Assembly (NCBI GenBank): GCA_017623255.1
Contig: JAGAPL010000009.1
Location: 1 to 40,384, forward strand
Direction: 5' to 3'
DNA: 40,384 nucleotides
Source of the DNA: Clostridia bacterium
Lineage (GTDB): Bacteria; Bacillota; Clostridia; Oscillospirales; CAG-272
The position numbers and the translations under genes are program-made. The notes under the pieces are model-generated. The model was given only the letters and a program-made list of their open reading frames with translations. It was not told the origin of the DNA and searched no databases. Positions 23,851 through 33,452 of the stretch are shown one piece after another (positions within the stretch are counted from its first letter, which is position 1; each line of letters opens with the position of its first letter).

Positions 23851-24756
23851 ATGGCAGAAACAGTTAGAGTAACCTCAATAAGTGAAAATCCTCTCTGCAC
23901 CAGACTTCAGAAAAAGTTTGCAGGCAGAGGTGCTGCCAGCGCGGGTTCAAAGGCGGTTAAGGGAGCATATGAAGCTATCAAAAGCTCCAAAATCGTTGCT
24001 GCTGCAAATCCTTTTGAGGAAACAGGCGAATTTGTTCGCGCAGGCCAGACAAGAAAGGTTTCAACAGCTTATAAGGCGGCTGAAACAGTAAAGAGCGCTC
24101 CTGCCAAAGTAACGCATAATGCAAACGCCTATAATGCTTCATATGAAAAAACAGCCACTTTTGAAAGAGCCACATATGCCAAGGCTTATGCAAGAGCGGC
24201 AGGTGTTCGCGCGGCTGCTGCAGATTTTAATGCAACAACCCGTCAGATGCCTAAAGTGAAAACAACCAAGGCAGCAAAAAATAATTCCAAAGAAAAATTC
24301 AACCTTATCGAATGGTTTAAGGCATTTGTCGCAGGTGATGCGGCAGAGGAAAAAACTGTTAGAAGCACACCTATTTCCAAGGGCCTTGTGCTTTCAGCAG
24401 TTGTAATCGCACTTATCGTAATCCTTATGCTGTTCAGCATAGCTCAGATCAACGAATTTAAGAGCGAAATATCTCAGCTTGAAAGTCAGAGAACAACTCT
24501 TCTCACCAAGATAGACGATCTTAACGTTGCAATAGATGCCAAAAATGATATTCGCGTTATAGAAGAGGAAGCAACTTCCAGAATCGGTATGGTAAAGAGC
24601 AATCAGGTTGCAACAAAGTATGTTTCCATTTCCGACGGTGAAAGAGTTGAGGTTGTGGATGCTTCAGAAGGAAATGAAAGTGAATACGGCGTGTTCGGAA
24701 CTCTCATGTCTGTTATGGGCAGCAATTGGGATCACCTTATGGAATATATCAACTAA
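23851..24756 (+). CDS. FtsL/DivIC-like division protein with long N-terminal extension
   Basis: Its position between rsmH and the PBP, its single transmembrane helix (about 178-198) and following short coiled coil (about 200-235) identify an FtsL-type septum protein, which partners DivIB/FtsQ and DivIC. Normal FtsL is about 100-120 residues, but this one has 301 residues, nearly all of the excess in a cytoplasmic N-terminal segment of about 176 residues rich in Ala, Lys and Thr. The motif EETGEFVRA (56-64) is echoed by EKTATFERA (99-107). The ATG at 23851 is preceded at seven bases by AAAGGCGG. The extension could bind a cytoplasmic partner or be phosphorylated on threonine; that is inference. 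Confidence 0.75.
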   Translation: MAETVRVTSISENPLCTRLQKKFAGRGAASAGSKAVKGAYEAIKSSKIVAAANPFEETGEFVRAGQTRKVSTAYKAAETVKSAPAKVTHNANAYNASYEKTATFERATYAKAYARAAGVRAAAADFNATTRQMPKVKTTKAAKNNSKEKFNLIEWFKAFVAGDAAEEKTVRSTPISKGLVLSAVVIALIVILMLFSIAQINEFKSEISQLESQRTTLLTKIDDLNVAIDAKNDIRVIEEEATSRIGMVKSNQVATKYVSISDGERVEVVDASEGNESEYGVFGTLMSVMGSNWDHLMEYIN

Positions 24757-24766
24757 ATGACTTTTA

Positions 24767-24795
24767 CAAGGCGTGCAACAGTGCACGCCTTGTTT
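24767..24795 (+). terminator. Strong hairpin after the ftsL-like gene
   Basis: CAAGGCGTGCA and TGCACGCCTTG are perfect 11-bp arms with an ACAG loop, followed by only TTTGG. It may be a partial terminator or a processing/stability hairpin within the operon; the 145-base gap to the next gene has no other gene. Confidence 0.5.
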
Positions 24796-24901
24796 GGAAT
24801 TTATAAAGCGGAATAAAAGCGATGGAGTGCGCCCACATATATGTGCCGCAAGCGGAATATATTTATAAAAGCAGGGCGCAAAAACGGAAAGGAATACCTT
24901 T

Positions 24902-27391
24902 ATGGCTGAAAAAAGAAAAAGAATAAGCAGGCAGATATGGTCAAGAAGCGGCGTTATACTTATGGTATTCGGTCTTGTTATTTGCGCTGTTGTTGCAAAG
25001 CTAGCTTATTTGCAGATAATCAACTACGATTATTATAAAGAGCTTGTTGTAAATGAGATAACGATGGAAACGGAAGTCAATCCTGAGCGCGGAACTATTT
25101 ACGATAGCACAGGTAATATTCTGGCAACAAATAAAACTGTTTATCTTTGCTTTATCTCTCCACAGGATATAATCGACTATGTCGAGGAAGCAACGGCAGA
25201 GCGCGCAGAGCTTGCAGCAGAAGCGGCTGCAACGGGAGAAGAGTTTGTTGATCCCACGATGACAAAACCTTTCAAAACGGACAAAGGCGAATATCCTGCA
25301 ATGCCTATAGCTCAGGGAATATCAAGATTTCTTTCAGATACTCTTGATGTAGAATACGAAAAGATACTTGAGAAAACTGCGAAAAACGGCAGACGATATG
25401 AAGAAGTCAAGGATAAAATTGATGAAGAAGCAGCTAAAAAGATCAGAGAGTTTATAGATGAAAACGATCTGACCAGAATGATATATCTGCGCGCAGGCAG
25501 CATCAGATATTATCCCTATAACGAACTTGCATCCCATGTTCTCGGTTTGACAAACGCTGACGGTGTAGGCACATACGGACTTGAAGCGTATTATAACAAC
25601 CTGCTTGAAGGAACGAGCGGCAGATATGTAACCGCACAGGACGCCCTCAATCACGAAATGGGCTTTGAATATGAAACCTTTATTGAAGCAGAAAACGGAT
25701 ATAATATCGTAACAACTATTGACACATATATCCAGTATGAACTGGAAAATCAGCTTAACGCCACAGTTAAGGAAAACCTTGCAAACAACAGAGCAACCGG
25801 CATAGTTATGAACGTAAAAACGGGAGCTGTTCTTGCAATGGCAACTTCTCCCGGCTTTGACTGTAATAACCCCTATGAGCTTGATGAGCTTTCTCTTGCA
25901 AAGCTTGAAAAATATGACGGCAGCGAAGAGCACACAGAGGATGCAAAGAAGCTTGCTGAAAATGCAGTTAAGAGTGAAAATAAGGATCTCAGCGAAGAAA
26001 GCGAAGAGTTTGCGGCTAAAGCGCTTGCATATTATAAAGATAATCGTGATGAATTAACGGCTCAGGCATATACAAACAAAAAATACGAGCTTATATATGC
26101 AATGTGGAAAAACAAAGCGATAACAGAGCTTTATGAACCCGGTTCCACTTCAAAGATCATAACAACAGCTATGGTGTTTGAGGAAGGGGTAGTAAGTCCT
26201 TCTGATATGTTCACTTGTGTGGGCGCTTTAAAGGTTGACGGATATCCAAAGCCTATCAGCTGTCACGACCACAGAGGACACGGCACCGTAACATACGCAA
26301 GAGGTCTTCAGCAGTCCTGCAACCCAACGCTTATGCAGGCAGCGTTCCGTCTTGGCGAAGAGAAGTTCTATAACTATTTTGAAAGATTTGGTTATACAAG
26401 CATAACGGGCATTGACTTGCCGGGAGAAACTGCAGGTCTTTACAGTGCATGGAAGGATTTCGGTCACGTATCTCTTGCAGTATATTCCTTTGGTCAGACA
26501 TATAAAACAACTCCTATTCAGCAGATTACTGCTATAGCGGCCGTTGCAAACGGAGGTAAATATGTAACTCCTCATTTCCTCAGCGAAGTGGTTGACGATG
26601 AGGGAAATGTTATAGACGAATATGAAACTGACGTTAAACGTCAGGTTGTAAGCGAAGCGGTTTGCAAAACTATTTCCGAAATACTTGAAGACGGTGTTTC
26701 AGGCGATGGCGGTGCAAAGAACGCTTATGTTAAAGGTTATAAGATAGCGGCAAAAACAGGTACATCCGAGAAAAGAGATATCAAGGATGAGGCTCTCCGA
26801 GTTTCCTCAACAGTTGCATATGCTCCCTATGATGATCCTGAAATTGCTGTTCTTGTAATGGTAGACGAACCTATGGGCGGCGTAGTGTACGGTAGCCGAG
26901 TTGCAGCCCCCTATGTTTCAAAATTCCTTGCCAGTGTGCTTCCTTATCTTGGATACGAGCCTCAGTATACAGAAGAAGAACTGAAAACCGTTGATGTAAA
27001 TATTCTCAATTATACGGGATATACAACATCGGGTGCGAAAGACGATATTGAAAGCCGAGGACTTATCTGTGAGGTCGTGGGCAGCGGAGACACGGTAATC
27101 AGTCAGGTCCCCGCAGAAGGCAGCACGGTAACAAAAGAAAACGGACGTATCATCCTCTACACGGGAGAGGAAAGCGCTAAGGCAACAATAACCGTTCCCG
27201 ATGTTGAAGGAAAAACAGGTGAAGCTGCAATGAGAATACTTGTAAATGCAGGTCTCAATGTTCGTATAAGAGGCGCAAAGGATAGCCAGAGCGCAACTGT
27301 TATTTCTCAGTCGGTTGAAGCCGGCACTAAAGTTGCAAGAGGCACGGTTATAGAAATATCAATAGTACACACAGATATAACAGACGGTTAA
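24902..27391 (+). CDS. Class B penicillin-binding protein with PASTA domains
   Basis: This septal or spore-cortex transpeptidase (FtsI/PBP2x/SpoVD type) cross-links peptidoglycan. The 829-residue protein has one anchor helix (about 16-38), a dimerisation domain starting at NPERGTIYD (60-68), a transpeptidase with SxxK at 415-418 (PGSTSK), SCN at 472-474 and KTG at 618-620, and two C-terminal PASTA repeats (about 690-755 and 758-822). Between the GFDCNNP segment (318-324) and SxxK lies an insert of about 75 residues (329-404), rich in Glu, Lys and Ala, which ordinary FtsI lacks. Only one such PBP is in the cluster, so vegetative division and spore roles cannot be told apart. Confidence 0.9.
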   Translation: MAEKRKRISRQIWSRSGVILMVFGLVICAVVAKLAYLQIINYDYYKELVVNEITMETEVNPERGTIYDSTGNILATNKTVYLCFISPQDIIDYVEEATAERAELAAEAAATGEEFVDPTMTKPFKTDKGEYPAMPIAQGISRFLSDTLDVEYEKILEKTAKNGRRYEEVKDKIDEEAAKKIREFIDENDLTRMIYLRAGSIRYYPYNELASHVLGLTNADGVGTYGLEAYYNNLLEGTSGRYVTAQDALNHEMGFEYETFIEAENGYNIVTTIDTYIQYELENQLNATVKENLANNRATGIVMNVKTGAVLAMATSPGFDCNNPYELDELSLAKLEKYDGSEEHTEDAKKLAENAVKSENKDLSEESEEFAAKALAYYKDNRDELTAQAYTNKKYELIYAMWKNKAITELYEPGSTSKIITTAMVFEEGVVSPSDMFTCVGALKVDGYPKPISCHDHRGHGTVTYARGLQQSCNPTLMQAAFRLGEEKFYNYFERFGYTSITGIDLPGETAGLYSAWKDFGHVSLAVYSFGQTYKTTPIQQITAIAAVANGGKYVTPHFLSEVVDDEGNVIDEYETDVKRQVVSEAVCKTISEILEDGVSGDGGAKNAYVKGYKIAAKTGTSEKRDIKDEALRVSSTVAYAPYDDPEIAVLVMVDEPMGGVVYGSRVAAPYVSKFLASVLPYLGYEPQYTEEELKTVDVNILNYTGYTTSGAKDDIESRGLICEVVGSGDTVISQVPAEGSTVTKENGRIILYTGEESAKATITVPDVEGKTGEAAMRILVNAGLNVRIRGAKDSQSATVISQSVEAGTKVARGTVIEISIVHTDITDG

Positions 27392-27398
27392 TGAGCTT

Positions 27399-27434
27399 CG
27401 GAAGTTGAAAGTATAATATTTTAACTTCCGGAGG
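27399..27434 (+). promoter_or_regulatory. Hairpin abutting the murE ribosome site
   Basis: CGGAAGTTGAAA (27399-27410) pairs with TTTTAACTTCCG (27419-27430) with one G-T pair and an 8-nt loop. Its last base is the first G of the GGAGG at 27430-27434. It could modulate access to the site or be a processing site. Confidence 0.55.
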
Positions 27435-27439
27435 ATATG

Positions 27440-28906
27440 ATGCAGATAGCAGAGCTTTTATCAGGACTGAAATATAATACGTACGGAGTAAATCTCCGCG
27501 GATATGTAAAAAGTGTTTCAAGCGATTCACGTACAGTTGCTTTTGGCAGTTTGTTTGTATGTATAAAGGGCAGTAAACGGGATGGCCATCAGTTCGCAGA
27601 GGAAGCAATAAGACGTGGCGCTGTTGCGGTGGTTTCGGAAAGATACATATGCGGCTTGCCCTGCATAGTCGTAAAAAACACCAGGGTTGCCGATGCGGTC
27701 ATATGGGACAATTTTTATGGCAACCCCACTCGCAGAATGCGAATGATAGCCGTAACAGGTACAAACGGAAAAACATCAACTGCAGCATATCTTGCATCAG
27801 CTTTGAATGAAAGCGGAATAAAGACCGCAACTATCGGAACCCTTGGGTGTTCGTTTTGCGGCGAGGTATCTCTTTTTGACGGATCAGCCGTTTGCGATAT
27901 CGCAGCTGCCATGACAACGCCTGATCCTCAGTATCTATATAAAATCCTTTATCAACTTCGTAAAAAAGGCGCAGAAGCAGTTGTTATGGAGGTATCAAGC
28001 CATTCCATAGCTCAGCACAAAGTATGCCCCATAAGATTTGAATTAGGAATTTTTACAAATCTCTCTCCCGAGCATCTGGATTTCCACGAGAGTATGGAGG
28101 AGTATTACAAAATAAAATCCTCACTTATAAAAAAATGCAAAAAAGCAGTGATCGGTTGTGATTGTGCCTACGGAAGAAGACTGGCAGCAGAAATTGGAAG
28201 AGCTGTGGTAACTTGCGACAGGAGCGACGCAAAGTGGCTGAGAATGAGCGAAACCGGTGTTTCCTATGAAATTGAACAGTGCAGAGAAATGGTGAGTATT
28301 GTTTCGTCTTCGCCCGGATTCTTTACAATACAGAACACGATGCTGGCGGCTAAAGCTGCGTGTGTTATGGGCGCGTCAAACGAAAGCATTGCAATCGGCA
28401 TTAAGGCGGTGCCGTTTATTGCCGGGAGAATGGAAAAAATATCAGAATGTGAGGCCCATGGATTTCATATATTCATTGATTATGCTCACACCCCCGATGC
28501 TCTTGCTTCGGCAATAAATTGTATAAAAAGTATAGCAGGTGGGAGAAGCGTAACGGTTCTTTTCGGATGCGGAGGAGAACGGGACAGAAGCAAACGTTCT
28601 GTTATGGGAGCGATTGCCGCGGAGCTGGCAAACAGAGTGATAATCACAAGTGACAATCCGCGAAGCGAAAGAAAAGAAAATATAATAAGCGATATATTGT
28701 CGGGTATAAGGTCTTATAACAATGTCCGTGTTATAGTCGACAGGCGTTCAGCTATTGAATATGCAGTTTCAACCGCTAAAAAGGATGAATTTATTCTTCT
28801 TTGCGGAAAAGGACATGAAAAATACGAAACTGACAGAAACGGAAAGCATCCGTTTAATGAAAAAGATATAGTTATATCAGCACTCTCACGCCTTCACAGA
28901 TGTTGA
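27440..28906 (+). CDS. murE: UDP-MurNAc-tripeptide synthetase, meso-DAP adding
   Basis: MurE adds the third amino acid of the peptidoglycan stem in the cytoplasm using ATP. The 488-residue protein has the Mur ligase P-loop GTNGKTSTAAYLASAL (about 107-122), EVSSHSI and NLSPEHLDFHESMEEY in the central domain, and DNPRSERKENI in the C-terminal domain, the DNPR form typical of ligases for meso-diaminopimelate rather than lysine. Two consecutive ATGs occur; the second, at 27440, is five bases from GGAGG and is preferred over 27437, which would be only two bases away. Upstream hairpin as noted. Confidence 0.95.
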   Translation: MQIAELLSGLKYNTYGVNLRGYVKSVSSDSRTVAFGSLFVCIKGSKRDGHQFAEEAIRRGAVAVVSERYICGLPCIVVKNTRVADAVIWDNFYGNPTRRMRMIAVTGTNGKTSTAAYLASALNESGIKTATIGTLGCSFCGEVSLFDGSAVCDIAAAMTTPDPQYLYKILYQLRKKGAEAVVMEVSSHSIAQHKVCPIRFELGIFTNLSPEHLDFHESMEEYYKIKSSLIKKCKKAVIGCDCAYGRRLAAEIGRAVVTCDRSDAKWLRMSETGVSYEIEQCREMVSIVSSSPGFFTIQNTMLAAKAACVMGASNESIAIGIKAVPFIAGRMEKISECEAHGFHIFIDYAHTPDALASAINCIKSIAGGRSVTVLFGCGGERDRSKRSVMGAIAAELANRVIITSDNPRSERKENIISDILSGIRSYNNVRVIVDRRSAIEYAVSTAKKDEFILLCGKGHEKYETDRNGKHPFNEKDIVISALSRLHRC

Positions 28907-28967
28907 CCGAAGGCTTTGTGTGTGGTATCATAATATAAGTAATTAAGTTAAGGAACGGTAAGGAAAA

Positions 28968-29972
28968 ATGACGACAAAAATTATTTTTGCAGCAGTTCTT
29001 GTTTTAACATTCCTTCTCACAGTGGGAATATCCAAAAAGCTTATCCCTGTTCTTGCCAGTCGCAAAATGGGGCAGAAAATACTTGATATAGGACCTCGTT
29101 GGCATAAGTCAAAAGAGGGAACACCCACAATGGGCGGCCTTGCATTTATAGTTGCATCTGTTGTTTGCGGAGCAATAGCTACGGCTGTTATATGGGTTAT
29201 GAACGGAGCAGAGTCAGCTTTGCCGCTGCTCATCACTCTTGTTATGGCAACTCTTAACGGATGTATCGGTATCGTGGACGATATGGCGAAGCTCAAGAGG
29301 AAACAGAACGAAGGCCTAACAGCCGCGCAGAAGTTTATTCTTCAGGTGCTTGTTGCGGGACTTTATCTTCTTGCAATGTGCTTTTTCTGCTCCCTTACAA
29401 CAGAGCTTTATATTCCCTTTGTAAATGTTTCAATTGATTTCGGTATATTCTATTACATAATTGCAATGCTGCTTCTCACAGGTATCGTTAACAGTGTCAA
29501 TCTCACAGACGGTATCGACGGATTGGCAAGCTCAATAACAGCAGTGGTTGCTGTGTTTTATTCAGTTGCTGCATTTGCCGCATTTGAAAGTGAAAATGTT
29601 GCTCTCAGCGTAGTAGGTGCTCTTATGGCAGGCTCAGCTCTTGGCTTCCTTGTGTATAATTTCTATCCTGCAAGAGTGTTTATGGGCGATACAGGCTCAC
29701 TTTTCTTCGGCGGCCTTGTAGTTGGCGGAGCGTTCGTTATGAACAATCCTCTTATAGTTGTTGTTTGCGGAATAATGTTTATAGTTGAAACAGCTTCCGT
29801 TATGCTTCAGGTAGCATATTTTAAGCTTACTCACGGAAAGCGCCTTTTCAAAATGTCCCCTATACATCACCATTTTGAAAAGTGTGGATGGAAGGAAACA
29901 AAGATAGTTGCAGTGTTCTCTTTAGTAACACTTATCTTCTGTGTGCTTGCCTGGTTCGGACTTGCAAAATAA
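28968..29972 (+). CDS. mraY: Phospho-MurNAc-pentapeptide transferase
   Basis: MraY makes lipid I by attaching the UDP-MurNAc-pentapeptide to undecaprenyl phosphate in the membrane. The 334-residue protein has about ten helices, with signatures KEGTPTMGGLAF (about 57-68), a cytoplasmic IVDDMAKLKRKQNEGL with the aspartate pair, NSVNLTDGIDGLASS and MGDTGSLFFGG, and KMSPIHHHFEKCGWKE near the C-terminus. All family motifs are present. It follows murE by 61 bases. The next gene is ftsW: murD, which usually sits here, is absent. Confidence 0.97.
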   Translation: MTTKIIFAAVLVLTFLLTVGISKKLIPVLASRKMGQKILDIGPRWHKSKEGTPTMGGLAFIVASVVCGAIATAVIWVMNGAESALPLLITLVMATLNGCIGIVDDMAKLKRKQNEGLTAAQKFILQVLVAGLYLLAMCFFCSLTTELYIPFVNVSIDFGIFYYIIAMLLLTGIVNSVNLTDGIDGLASSITAVVAVFYSVAAFAAFESENVALSVVGALMAGSALGFLVYNFYPARVFMGDTGSLFFGGLVVGGAFVMNNPLIVVVCGIMFIVETASVMLQVAYFKLTHGKRLFKMSPIHHHFEKCGWKETKIVAVFSLVTLIFCVLAWFGLAK

Positions 29973-29999
29973 AAATTCGGTAAAGGAAACCGGTGTAAA

Positions 30000-31289
30000 A
30001 TGAACGATCAAAGATATCAGAACGGAAAACAGAATAGTGCGCCGGTCCAAAAAAGAAACGGAGAGCGTAAACCCAAAAACAGCGGCGGAGCAGTTGTTCA
30101 GCTCAGCGGCAGAGCGCTTGCAAGAAAGCGCAGGGAAGACGAGTGGCGCAGTGAAGAAAAAAAGATAGAACGTGTAAAGCACGGCGTAGACCGTCCCATG
30201 CTTGCTATAATAGCCGTCATTCTTGTTTTGGGGACTGTTATGGTATTTTCTGCAAGTTTTCCCAGCGCGCTTATAGAGCGAGGAGACAGTCTGCATTATC
30301 TGAAAAAGCAGCTTGTTTTCGTTGCTTTGGGCGGAGCAGTGATGTATCTGCTGTCGTTTGTTCCCTATAATATTTATAAAAAGCTAACTCCGGCAATCTA
30401 TTTGGTAGCAATTGCTCTATTGTTGATAGTTCTTATTATAGGAACCTCTGAAGGCGTTGCCAAGAGATGGATAGCTATCGGAAGCTTTACGTTCCAACCG
30501 TCAGAAGCGGCAAAGGTGGCAGTTGTTATGATGCTTGCCTGGTATTTTGACAAAAACTATGATAAGCTTCACAATAATCTGTCAACGAAAAACACCATAG
30601 TAAACGGCGTAGTTAAGCCCGGTGTTATAATGGCTATCATTTGCGGTCTGGTTCTTCTTGAAAAACATCTTTCGGGAACTATCATAATAGCACTTATTGC
30701 AGTATGCGTTATATTCCTTGGCGGTGTTCATATTGGTTGGGCGGCAGCGATCTACGGGGCCTGCGGTGCTTTAGCTGTAGGTGGATTCCTTGCTCTTAAC
30801 CCCTATGCCCTTCAGAGAATTCTTACTCACGCTGATGAAAATGCTGACGTTCTCGGTGAGGCGTGGCAAACAACTCAGGGACTTTATGCAATAGGCAGTG
30901 GCGGACTCCTTGGCGTAGGCCTGGGGGATAGCCGACTTAAATATAACTACGTATCCGAGCCTCAGAACGACTTTATCTTCACTATCTGGTGTGAGGAAAT
31001 GGGTTTTGTAGGTGCTATTATAGTAGTTCTCCTTTATGCAGCGTTTATCTGGAGAGGCTTTGTTATAGCAAAAAAAGCTCCTGATACATATACATCACTT
31101 GTAGCATTCGGCATCACATGCCAGGTTGGTATTCAGGCGTTTTTGAATATGATGGTTGTAACCGACCTTATTCCTAACACAGGTATTTCGTTGCCGTTCT
31201 TCTCCTATGGCGGTACGGCACTTATAGTGCTGCTTATGGAAATGGGCGTGCTGTTATCAATTTCAAGACATTCATATCAAAAGAAGTAA
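30000..31289 (+). CDS. ftsW: Septal peptidoglycan glycosyltransferase FtsW
   Basis: FtsW of the SEDS family polymerises glycan at the septum with its class B PBP partner. The 429-residue protein has ten helices, starting at about 65, and contains the family signatures MVFSASFPSA, KRWIAIGSFTFQPSEAAK with the essential loop residues, and GISLPFFSYGGTALIVLL near the C-terminus. It has an unusual cytoplasmic N-terminal extension of about 62 residues rich in Lys, Arg and Glu. It is also the SpoVE type in spore formers, which sequence does not separate. Fourteen bases to murG. Confidence 0.93.
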   Translation: MNDQRYQNGKQNSAPVQKRNGERKPKNSGGAVVQLSGRALARKRREDEWRSEEKKIERVKHGVDRPMLAIIAVILVLGTVMVFSASFPSALIERGDSLHYLKKQLVFVALGGAVMYLLSFVPYNIYKKLTPAIYLVAIALLLIVLIIGTSEGVAKRWIAIGSFTFQPSEAAKVAVVMMLAWYFDKNYDKLHNNLSTKNTIVNGVVKPGVIMAIICGLVLLEKHLSGTIIIALIAVCVIFLGGVHIGWAAAIYGACGALAVGGFLALNPYALQRILTHADENADVLGEAWQTTQGLYAIGSGGLLGVGLGDSRLKYNYVSEPQNDFIFTIWCEEMGFVGAIIVVLLYAAFIWRGFVIAKKAPDTYTSLVAFGITCQVGIQAFLNMMVVTDLIPNTGISLPFFSYGGTALIVLLMEMGVLLSISRHSYQKK

Positions 31290-31302
31290 AAGGGAGGTAC
31301 TT

Positions 31303-32412
31303 ATGCGAGTATTAATGACAGGCGGCGGCACAGCAGGCCACGTAAATCCTGCTCTTGCTATTGCAAACACTATTAAAGAAAATGATCCTTCATCAGAAAT
31401 CGCCTTTGTTGGAACTGACAGAGGAATTGAAAATAAGCTTGTAACCAAAGCAGGATATGAACTTTTTCATGTGAACGTTATGGGACTTTCACGTAAACTC
31501 ACCCTGAAAAACATCAAGGCTGCATATCTTGCTCTCACATCTCCCATTAAAGCTAAACAGATCATCAAAAAATTCAATCCCGATATTGTCATTGGAACTG
31601 GCGGATATGTTTCCTGGCCCGTTGTAAAGGCGGCAGCTTCTATGGGCATTCCCACAGCGCTTCATGAATCAAACGCTGTACCCGGAATGGCAGTACGTAT
31701 GCTTTCAGGTGCTGTTGACAGAATCTATCTCAATTTTGAGGCAGCAGGCACCGGTATTGCTCAGAAGGATAAGCTCCTTCTCTGTGGCTGTCCCTTGCTC
31801 ACTCCACCCGAAAATATCACAAAGGAAGAAGCAAAGAAACAGCTTGGTATTCCTGAAAATGCAATTTATGTGCTTTCCTATGGCGGAAGTATGGGAGCAG
31901 AAAAAGTTAACGAGGCTGTCCTTGAAGTTATGAAAAATGTAACCGGCGCGAAGGACGGCATCAAGCACACCCATGCAACAGGCGCAATTGAAAAGGATAT
32001 CTGCTTTGCAAAGGCTGCTGAGCTTGGATTCGATAAGGTAAATAACGTTGAGCTTGTAGAGTATATTTACGATATGCCAATTCGTCTTGCTGCTGCAGAC
32101 GTTGTGATCTGCAGAGCAGGAGCTATGACAGTTTCTGAGCTTGCAATGGCAGGCAAGTGCGCAGTGTTTATTCCTTCCCCCAATGTAACAGACGATCAGC
32201 AGTTCAAAAATGCTTCAGTTCTTTCCGTTGAACACGCAGCGTACGTTCTTCGTGAAAACGATAGTATGCCTCAGCGTCTTTGTGAAATAGTTTCTGAGCT
32301 TATTGATAATGCAGACAAACGCGCGGAAATGGAAAACAAGATCAAGAGATTTGCTAAGGCTGATGCAAATAAGGTTATCTATAACGATATTTTAAAGCTC
32401 ATAGAGAAATAA
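31303..32412 (+). CDS. murG: Undecaprenyl-PP-MurNAc-pentapeptide GlcNAc transferase
   Basis: MurG converts lipid I to lipid II on the cytoplasmic face of the membrane using UDP-GlcNAc. The 369-residue protein is a GT-B fold with the N-terminal TGGGTAGHVNPALAIA (6-21), a second glycine loop GGYVSWPVVKAA, LHESNAVPG, the C-terminal domain with YGGSMGAEKVNEA, and the sugar-binding RAGAMTVSELAMAGK (about 268-282). Ribosome site AAGGGAGG. It sits between ftsW and ftsQ in the canonical order. Confidence 0.97.
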   Translation: MRVLMTGGGTAGHVNPALAIANTIKENDPSSEIAFVGTDRGIENKLVTKAGYELFHVNVMGLSRKLTLKNIKAAYLALTSPIKAKQIIKKFNPDIVIGTGGYVSWPVVKAAASMGIPTALHESNAVPGMAVRMLSGAVDRIYLNFEAAGTGIAQKDKLLLCGCPLLTPPENITKEEAKKQLGIPENAIYVLSYGGSMGAEKVNEAVLEVMKNVTGAKDGIKHTHATGAIEKDICFAKAAELGFDKVNNVELVEYIYDMPIRLAAADVVICRAGAMTVSELAMAGKCAVFIPSPNVTDDQQFKNASVLSVEHAAYVLRENDSMPQRLCEIVSELIDNADKRAEMENKIKRFAKADANKVIYNDILKLIEK

Positions 32413-32439
32413 AGCTTAAAAAGGAGAGGAGTGCTGCAA

Positions 32440-33435
32440 ATGAGCGATCATAACGAATATTATGCCGAAAAAATGCGGCGACTCCTTGAGGCGAAAGAGA
32501 GCCGCGAAAGCATAAAGCTTGATGATTCAAAGGGAACGGCATCTAAAAACTCAACGGGGGTGCCCGATGAGGTGGAGGAAGACTTTTCCTTTGAAGAAAA
32601 GCGAGAAAAACCGCGGCCTGAAAATTATGAAGAAAAACGTGCCCGAGTAAAAGAGGCAGAGGCGCGTGCAAGATCAGACGGCAAAAAGAAAAAGTATTCA
32701 AGAAAAGAGATTATCATTTCTGCTTTGCTTGTTTGCGCAACGGTAGTGCTGGCAATCTTTTGTGTGTATAATCTTTTATTTGTGGTGCGCAGTATCACGG
32801 TGGAAGGAAACGAGAGATACACAACAGAGCAGATACTTGCCTCGGCAAATATAAATGTGGGGGATAAGCTGTATTCCTTCAGTTCAAGGATAGCTGAAGA
32901 TAATATAAAAATGTATTGCCCCAATGTTAAAGATATTAAAGTGAAAAGAACCCCTCCGGGAAAGATCGTTGTAACGGTTGAAGAGGAAGAAGCGTATTAT
33001 TGGGCTGATTTCTACGGAGAAATAAGAGCAATGACCAAGGATCTTCGTGTCCTTGGTGGAATAAACCAAGATGATGCTGCATCGCTTATCAAGATAAAGC
33101 TTCCCGAAGTTAGCAGGGCAGTTGCAGGTGAAACCGTTGTGTTCAAGCAGGGCGAGTGCAAATATGTTTTTGAAGTTGCTCTTGCTGCGGCAGATTCTGC
33201 TCTTGTAACAAGACTTGGTACAGTTGATCTGACAAATCCAAATGACGTTATGATCACTTGCGACGGAAAATATATTCTTAAGCTTGAAGAGTATAAAGAC
33301 AGCGCAGCAAAGCTTAAGATAGCATCAAAGGTGCTTGAGGACGAGCTTTTTGCAAATGATAATAAAGCGACGATTGATTTGTCGGAGCTTTCGAACACAG
33401 GCGTTGTTATTGACAACCAGCTTGTGATAGACTGA
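32440..33435 (+). CDS. ftsQ: Division protein FtsQ/DivIB with POTRA domain
   Basis: FtsQ (DivIB in Gram-positives) is a bitopic division protein bridging FtsL/DivIC. The 331-residue protein has an acidic and basic cytoplasmic tail of about 90 residues, a transmembrane helix (about 93-114), a POTRA domain (VRSITVEGNERYTTEQILAS onward, about 115-190) and a beta domain with TVEEEEAYYWADFYGEIRAM. Start ATG 32440 is used: the in-frame GTG at 32431 lies inside the AAGGAGAGGAG ribosome site. It ends at a hairpin without T run, then ftsZ has its own promoter. Confidence 0.9.
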   Translation: MSDHNEYYAEKMRRLLEAKESRESIKLDDSKGTASKNSTGVPDEVEEDFSFEEKREKPRPENYEEKRARVKEAEARARSDGKKKKYSRKEIIISALLVCATVVLAIFCVYNLLFVVRSITVEGNERYTTEQILASANINVGDKLYSFSSRIAEDNIKMYCPNVKDIKVKRTPPGKIVVTVEEEEAYYWADFYGEIRAMTKDLRVLGGINQDDAASLIKIKLPEVSRAVAGETVVFKQGECKYVFEVALAAADSALVTRLGTVDLTNPNDVMITCDGKYILKLEEYKDSAAKLKIASKVLEDELFANDNKATIDLSELSNTGVVIDNQLVID

Positions 33436-33452
33436 ATATAATAAAAGACTAT

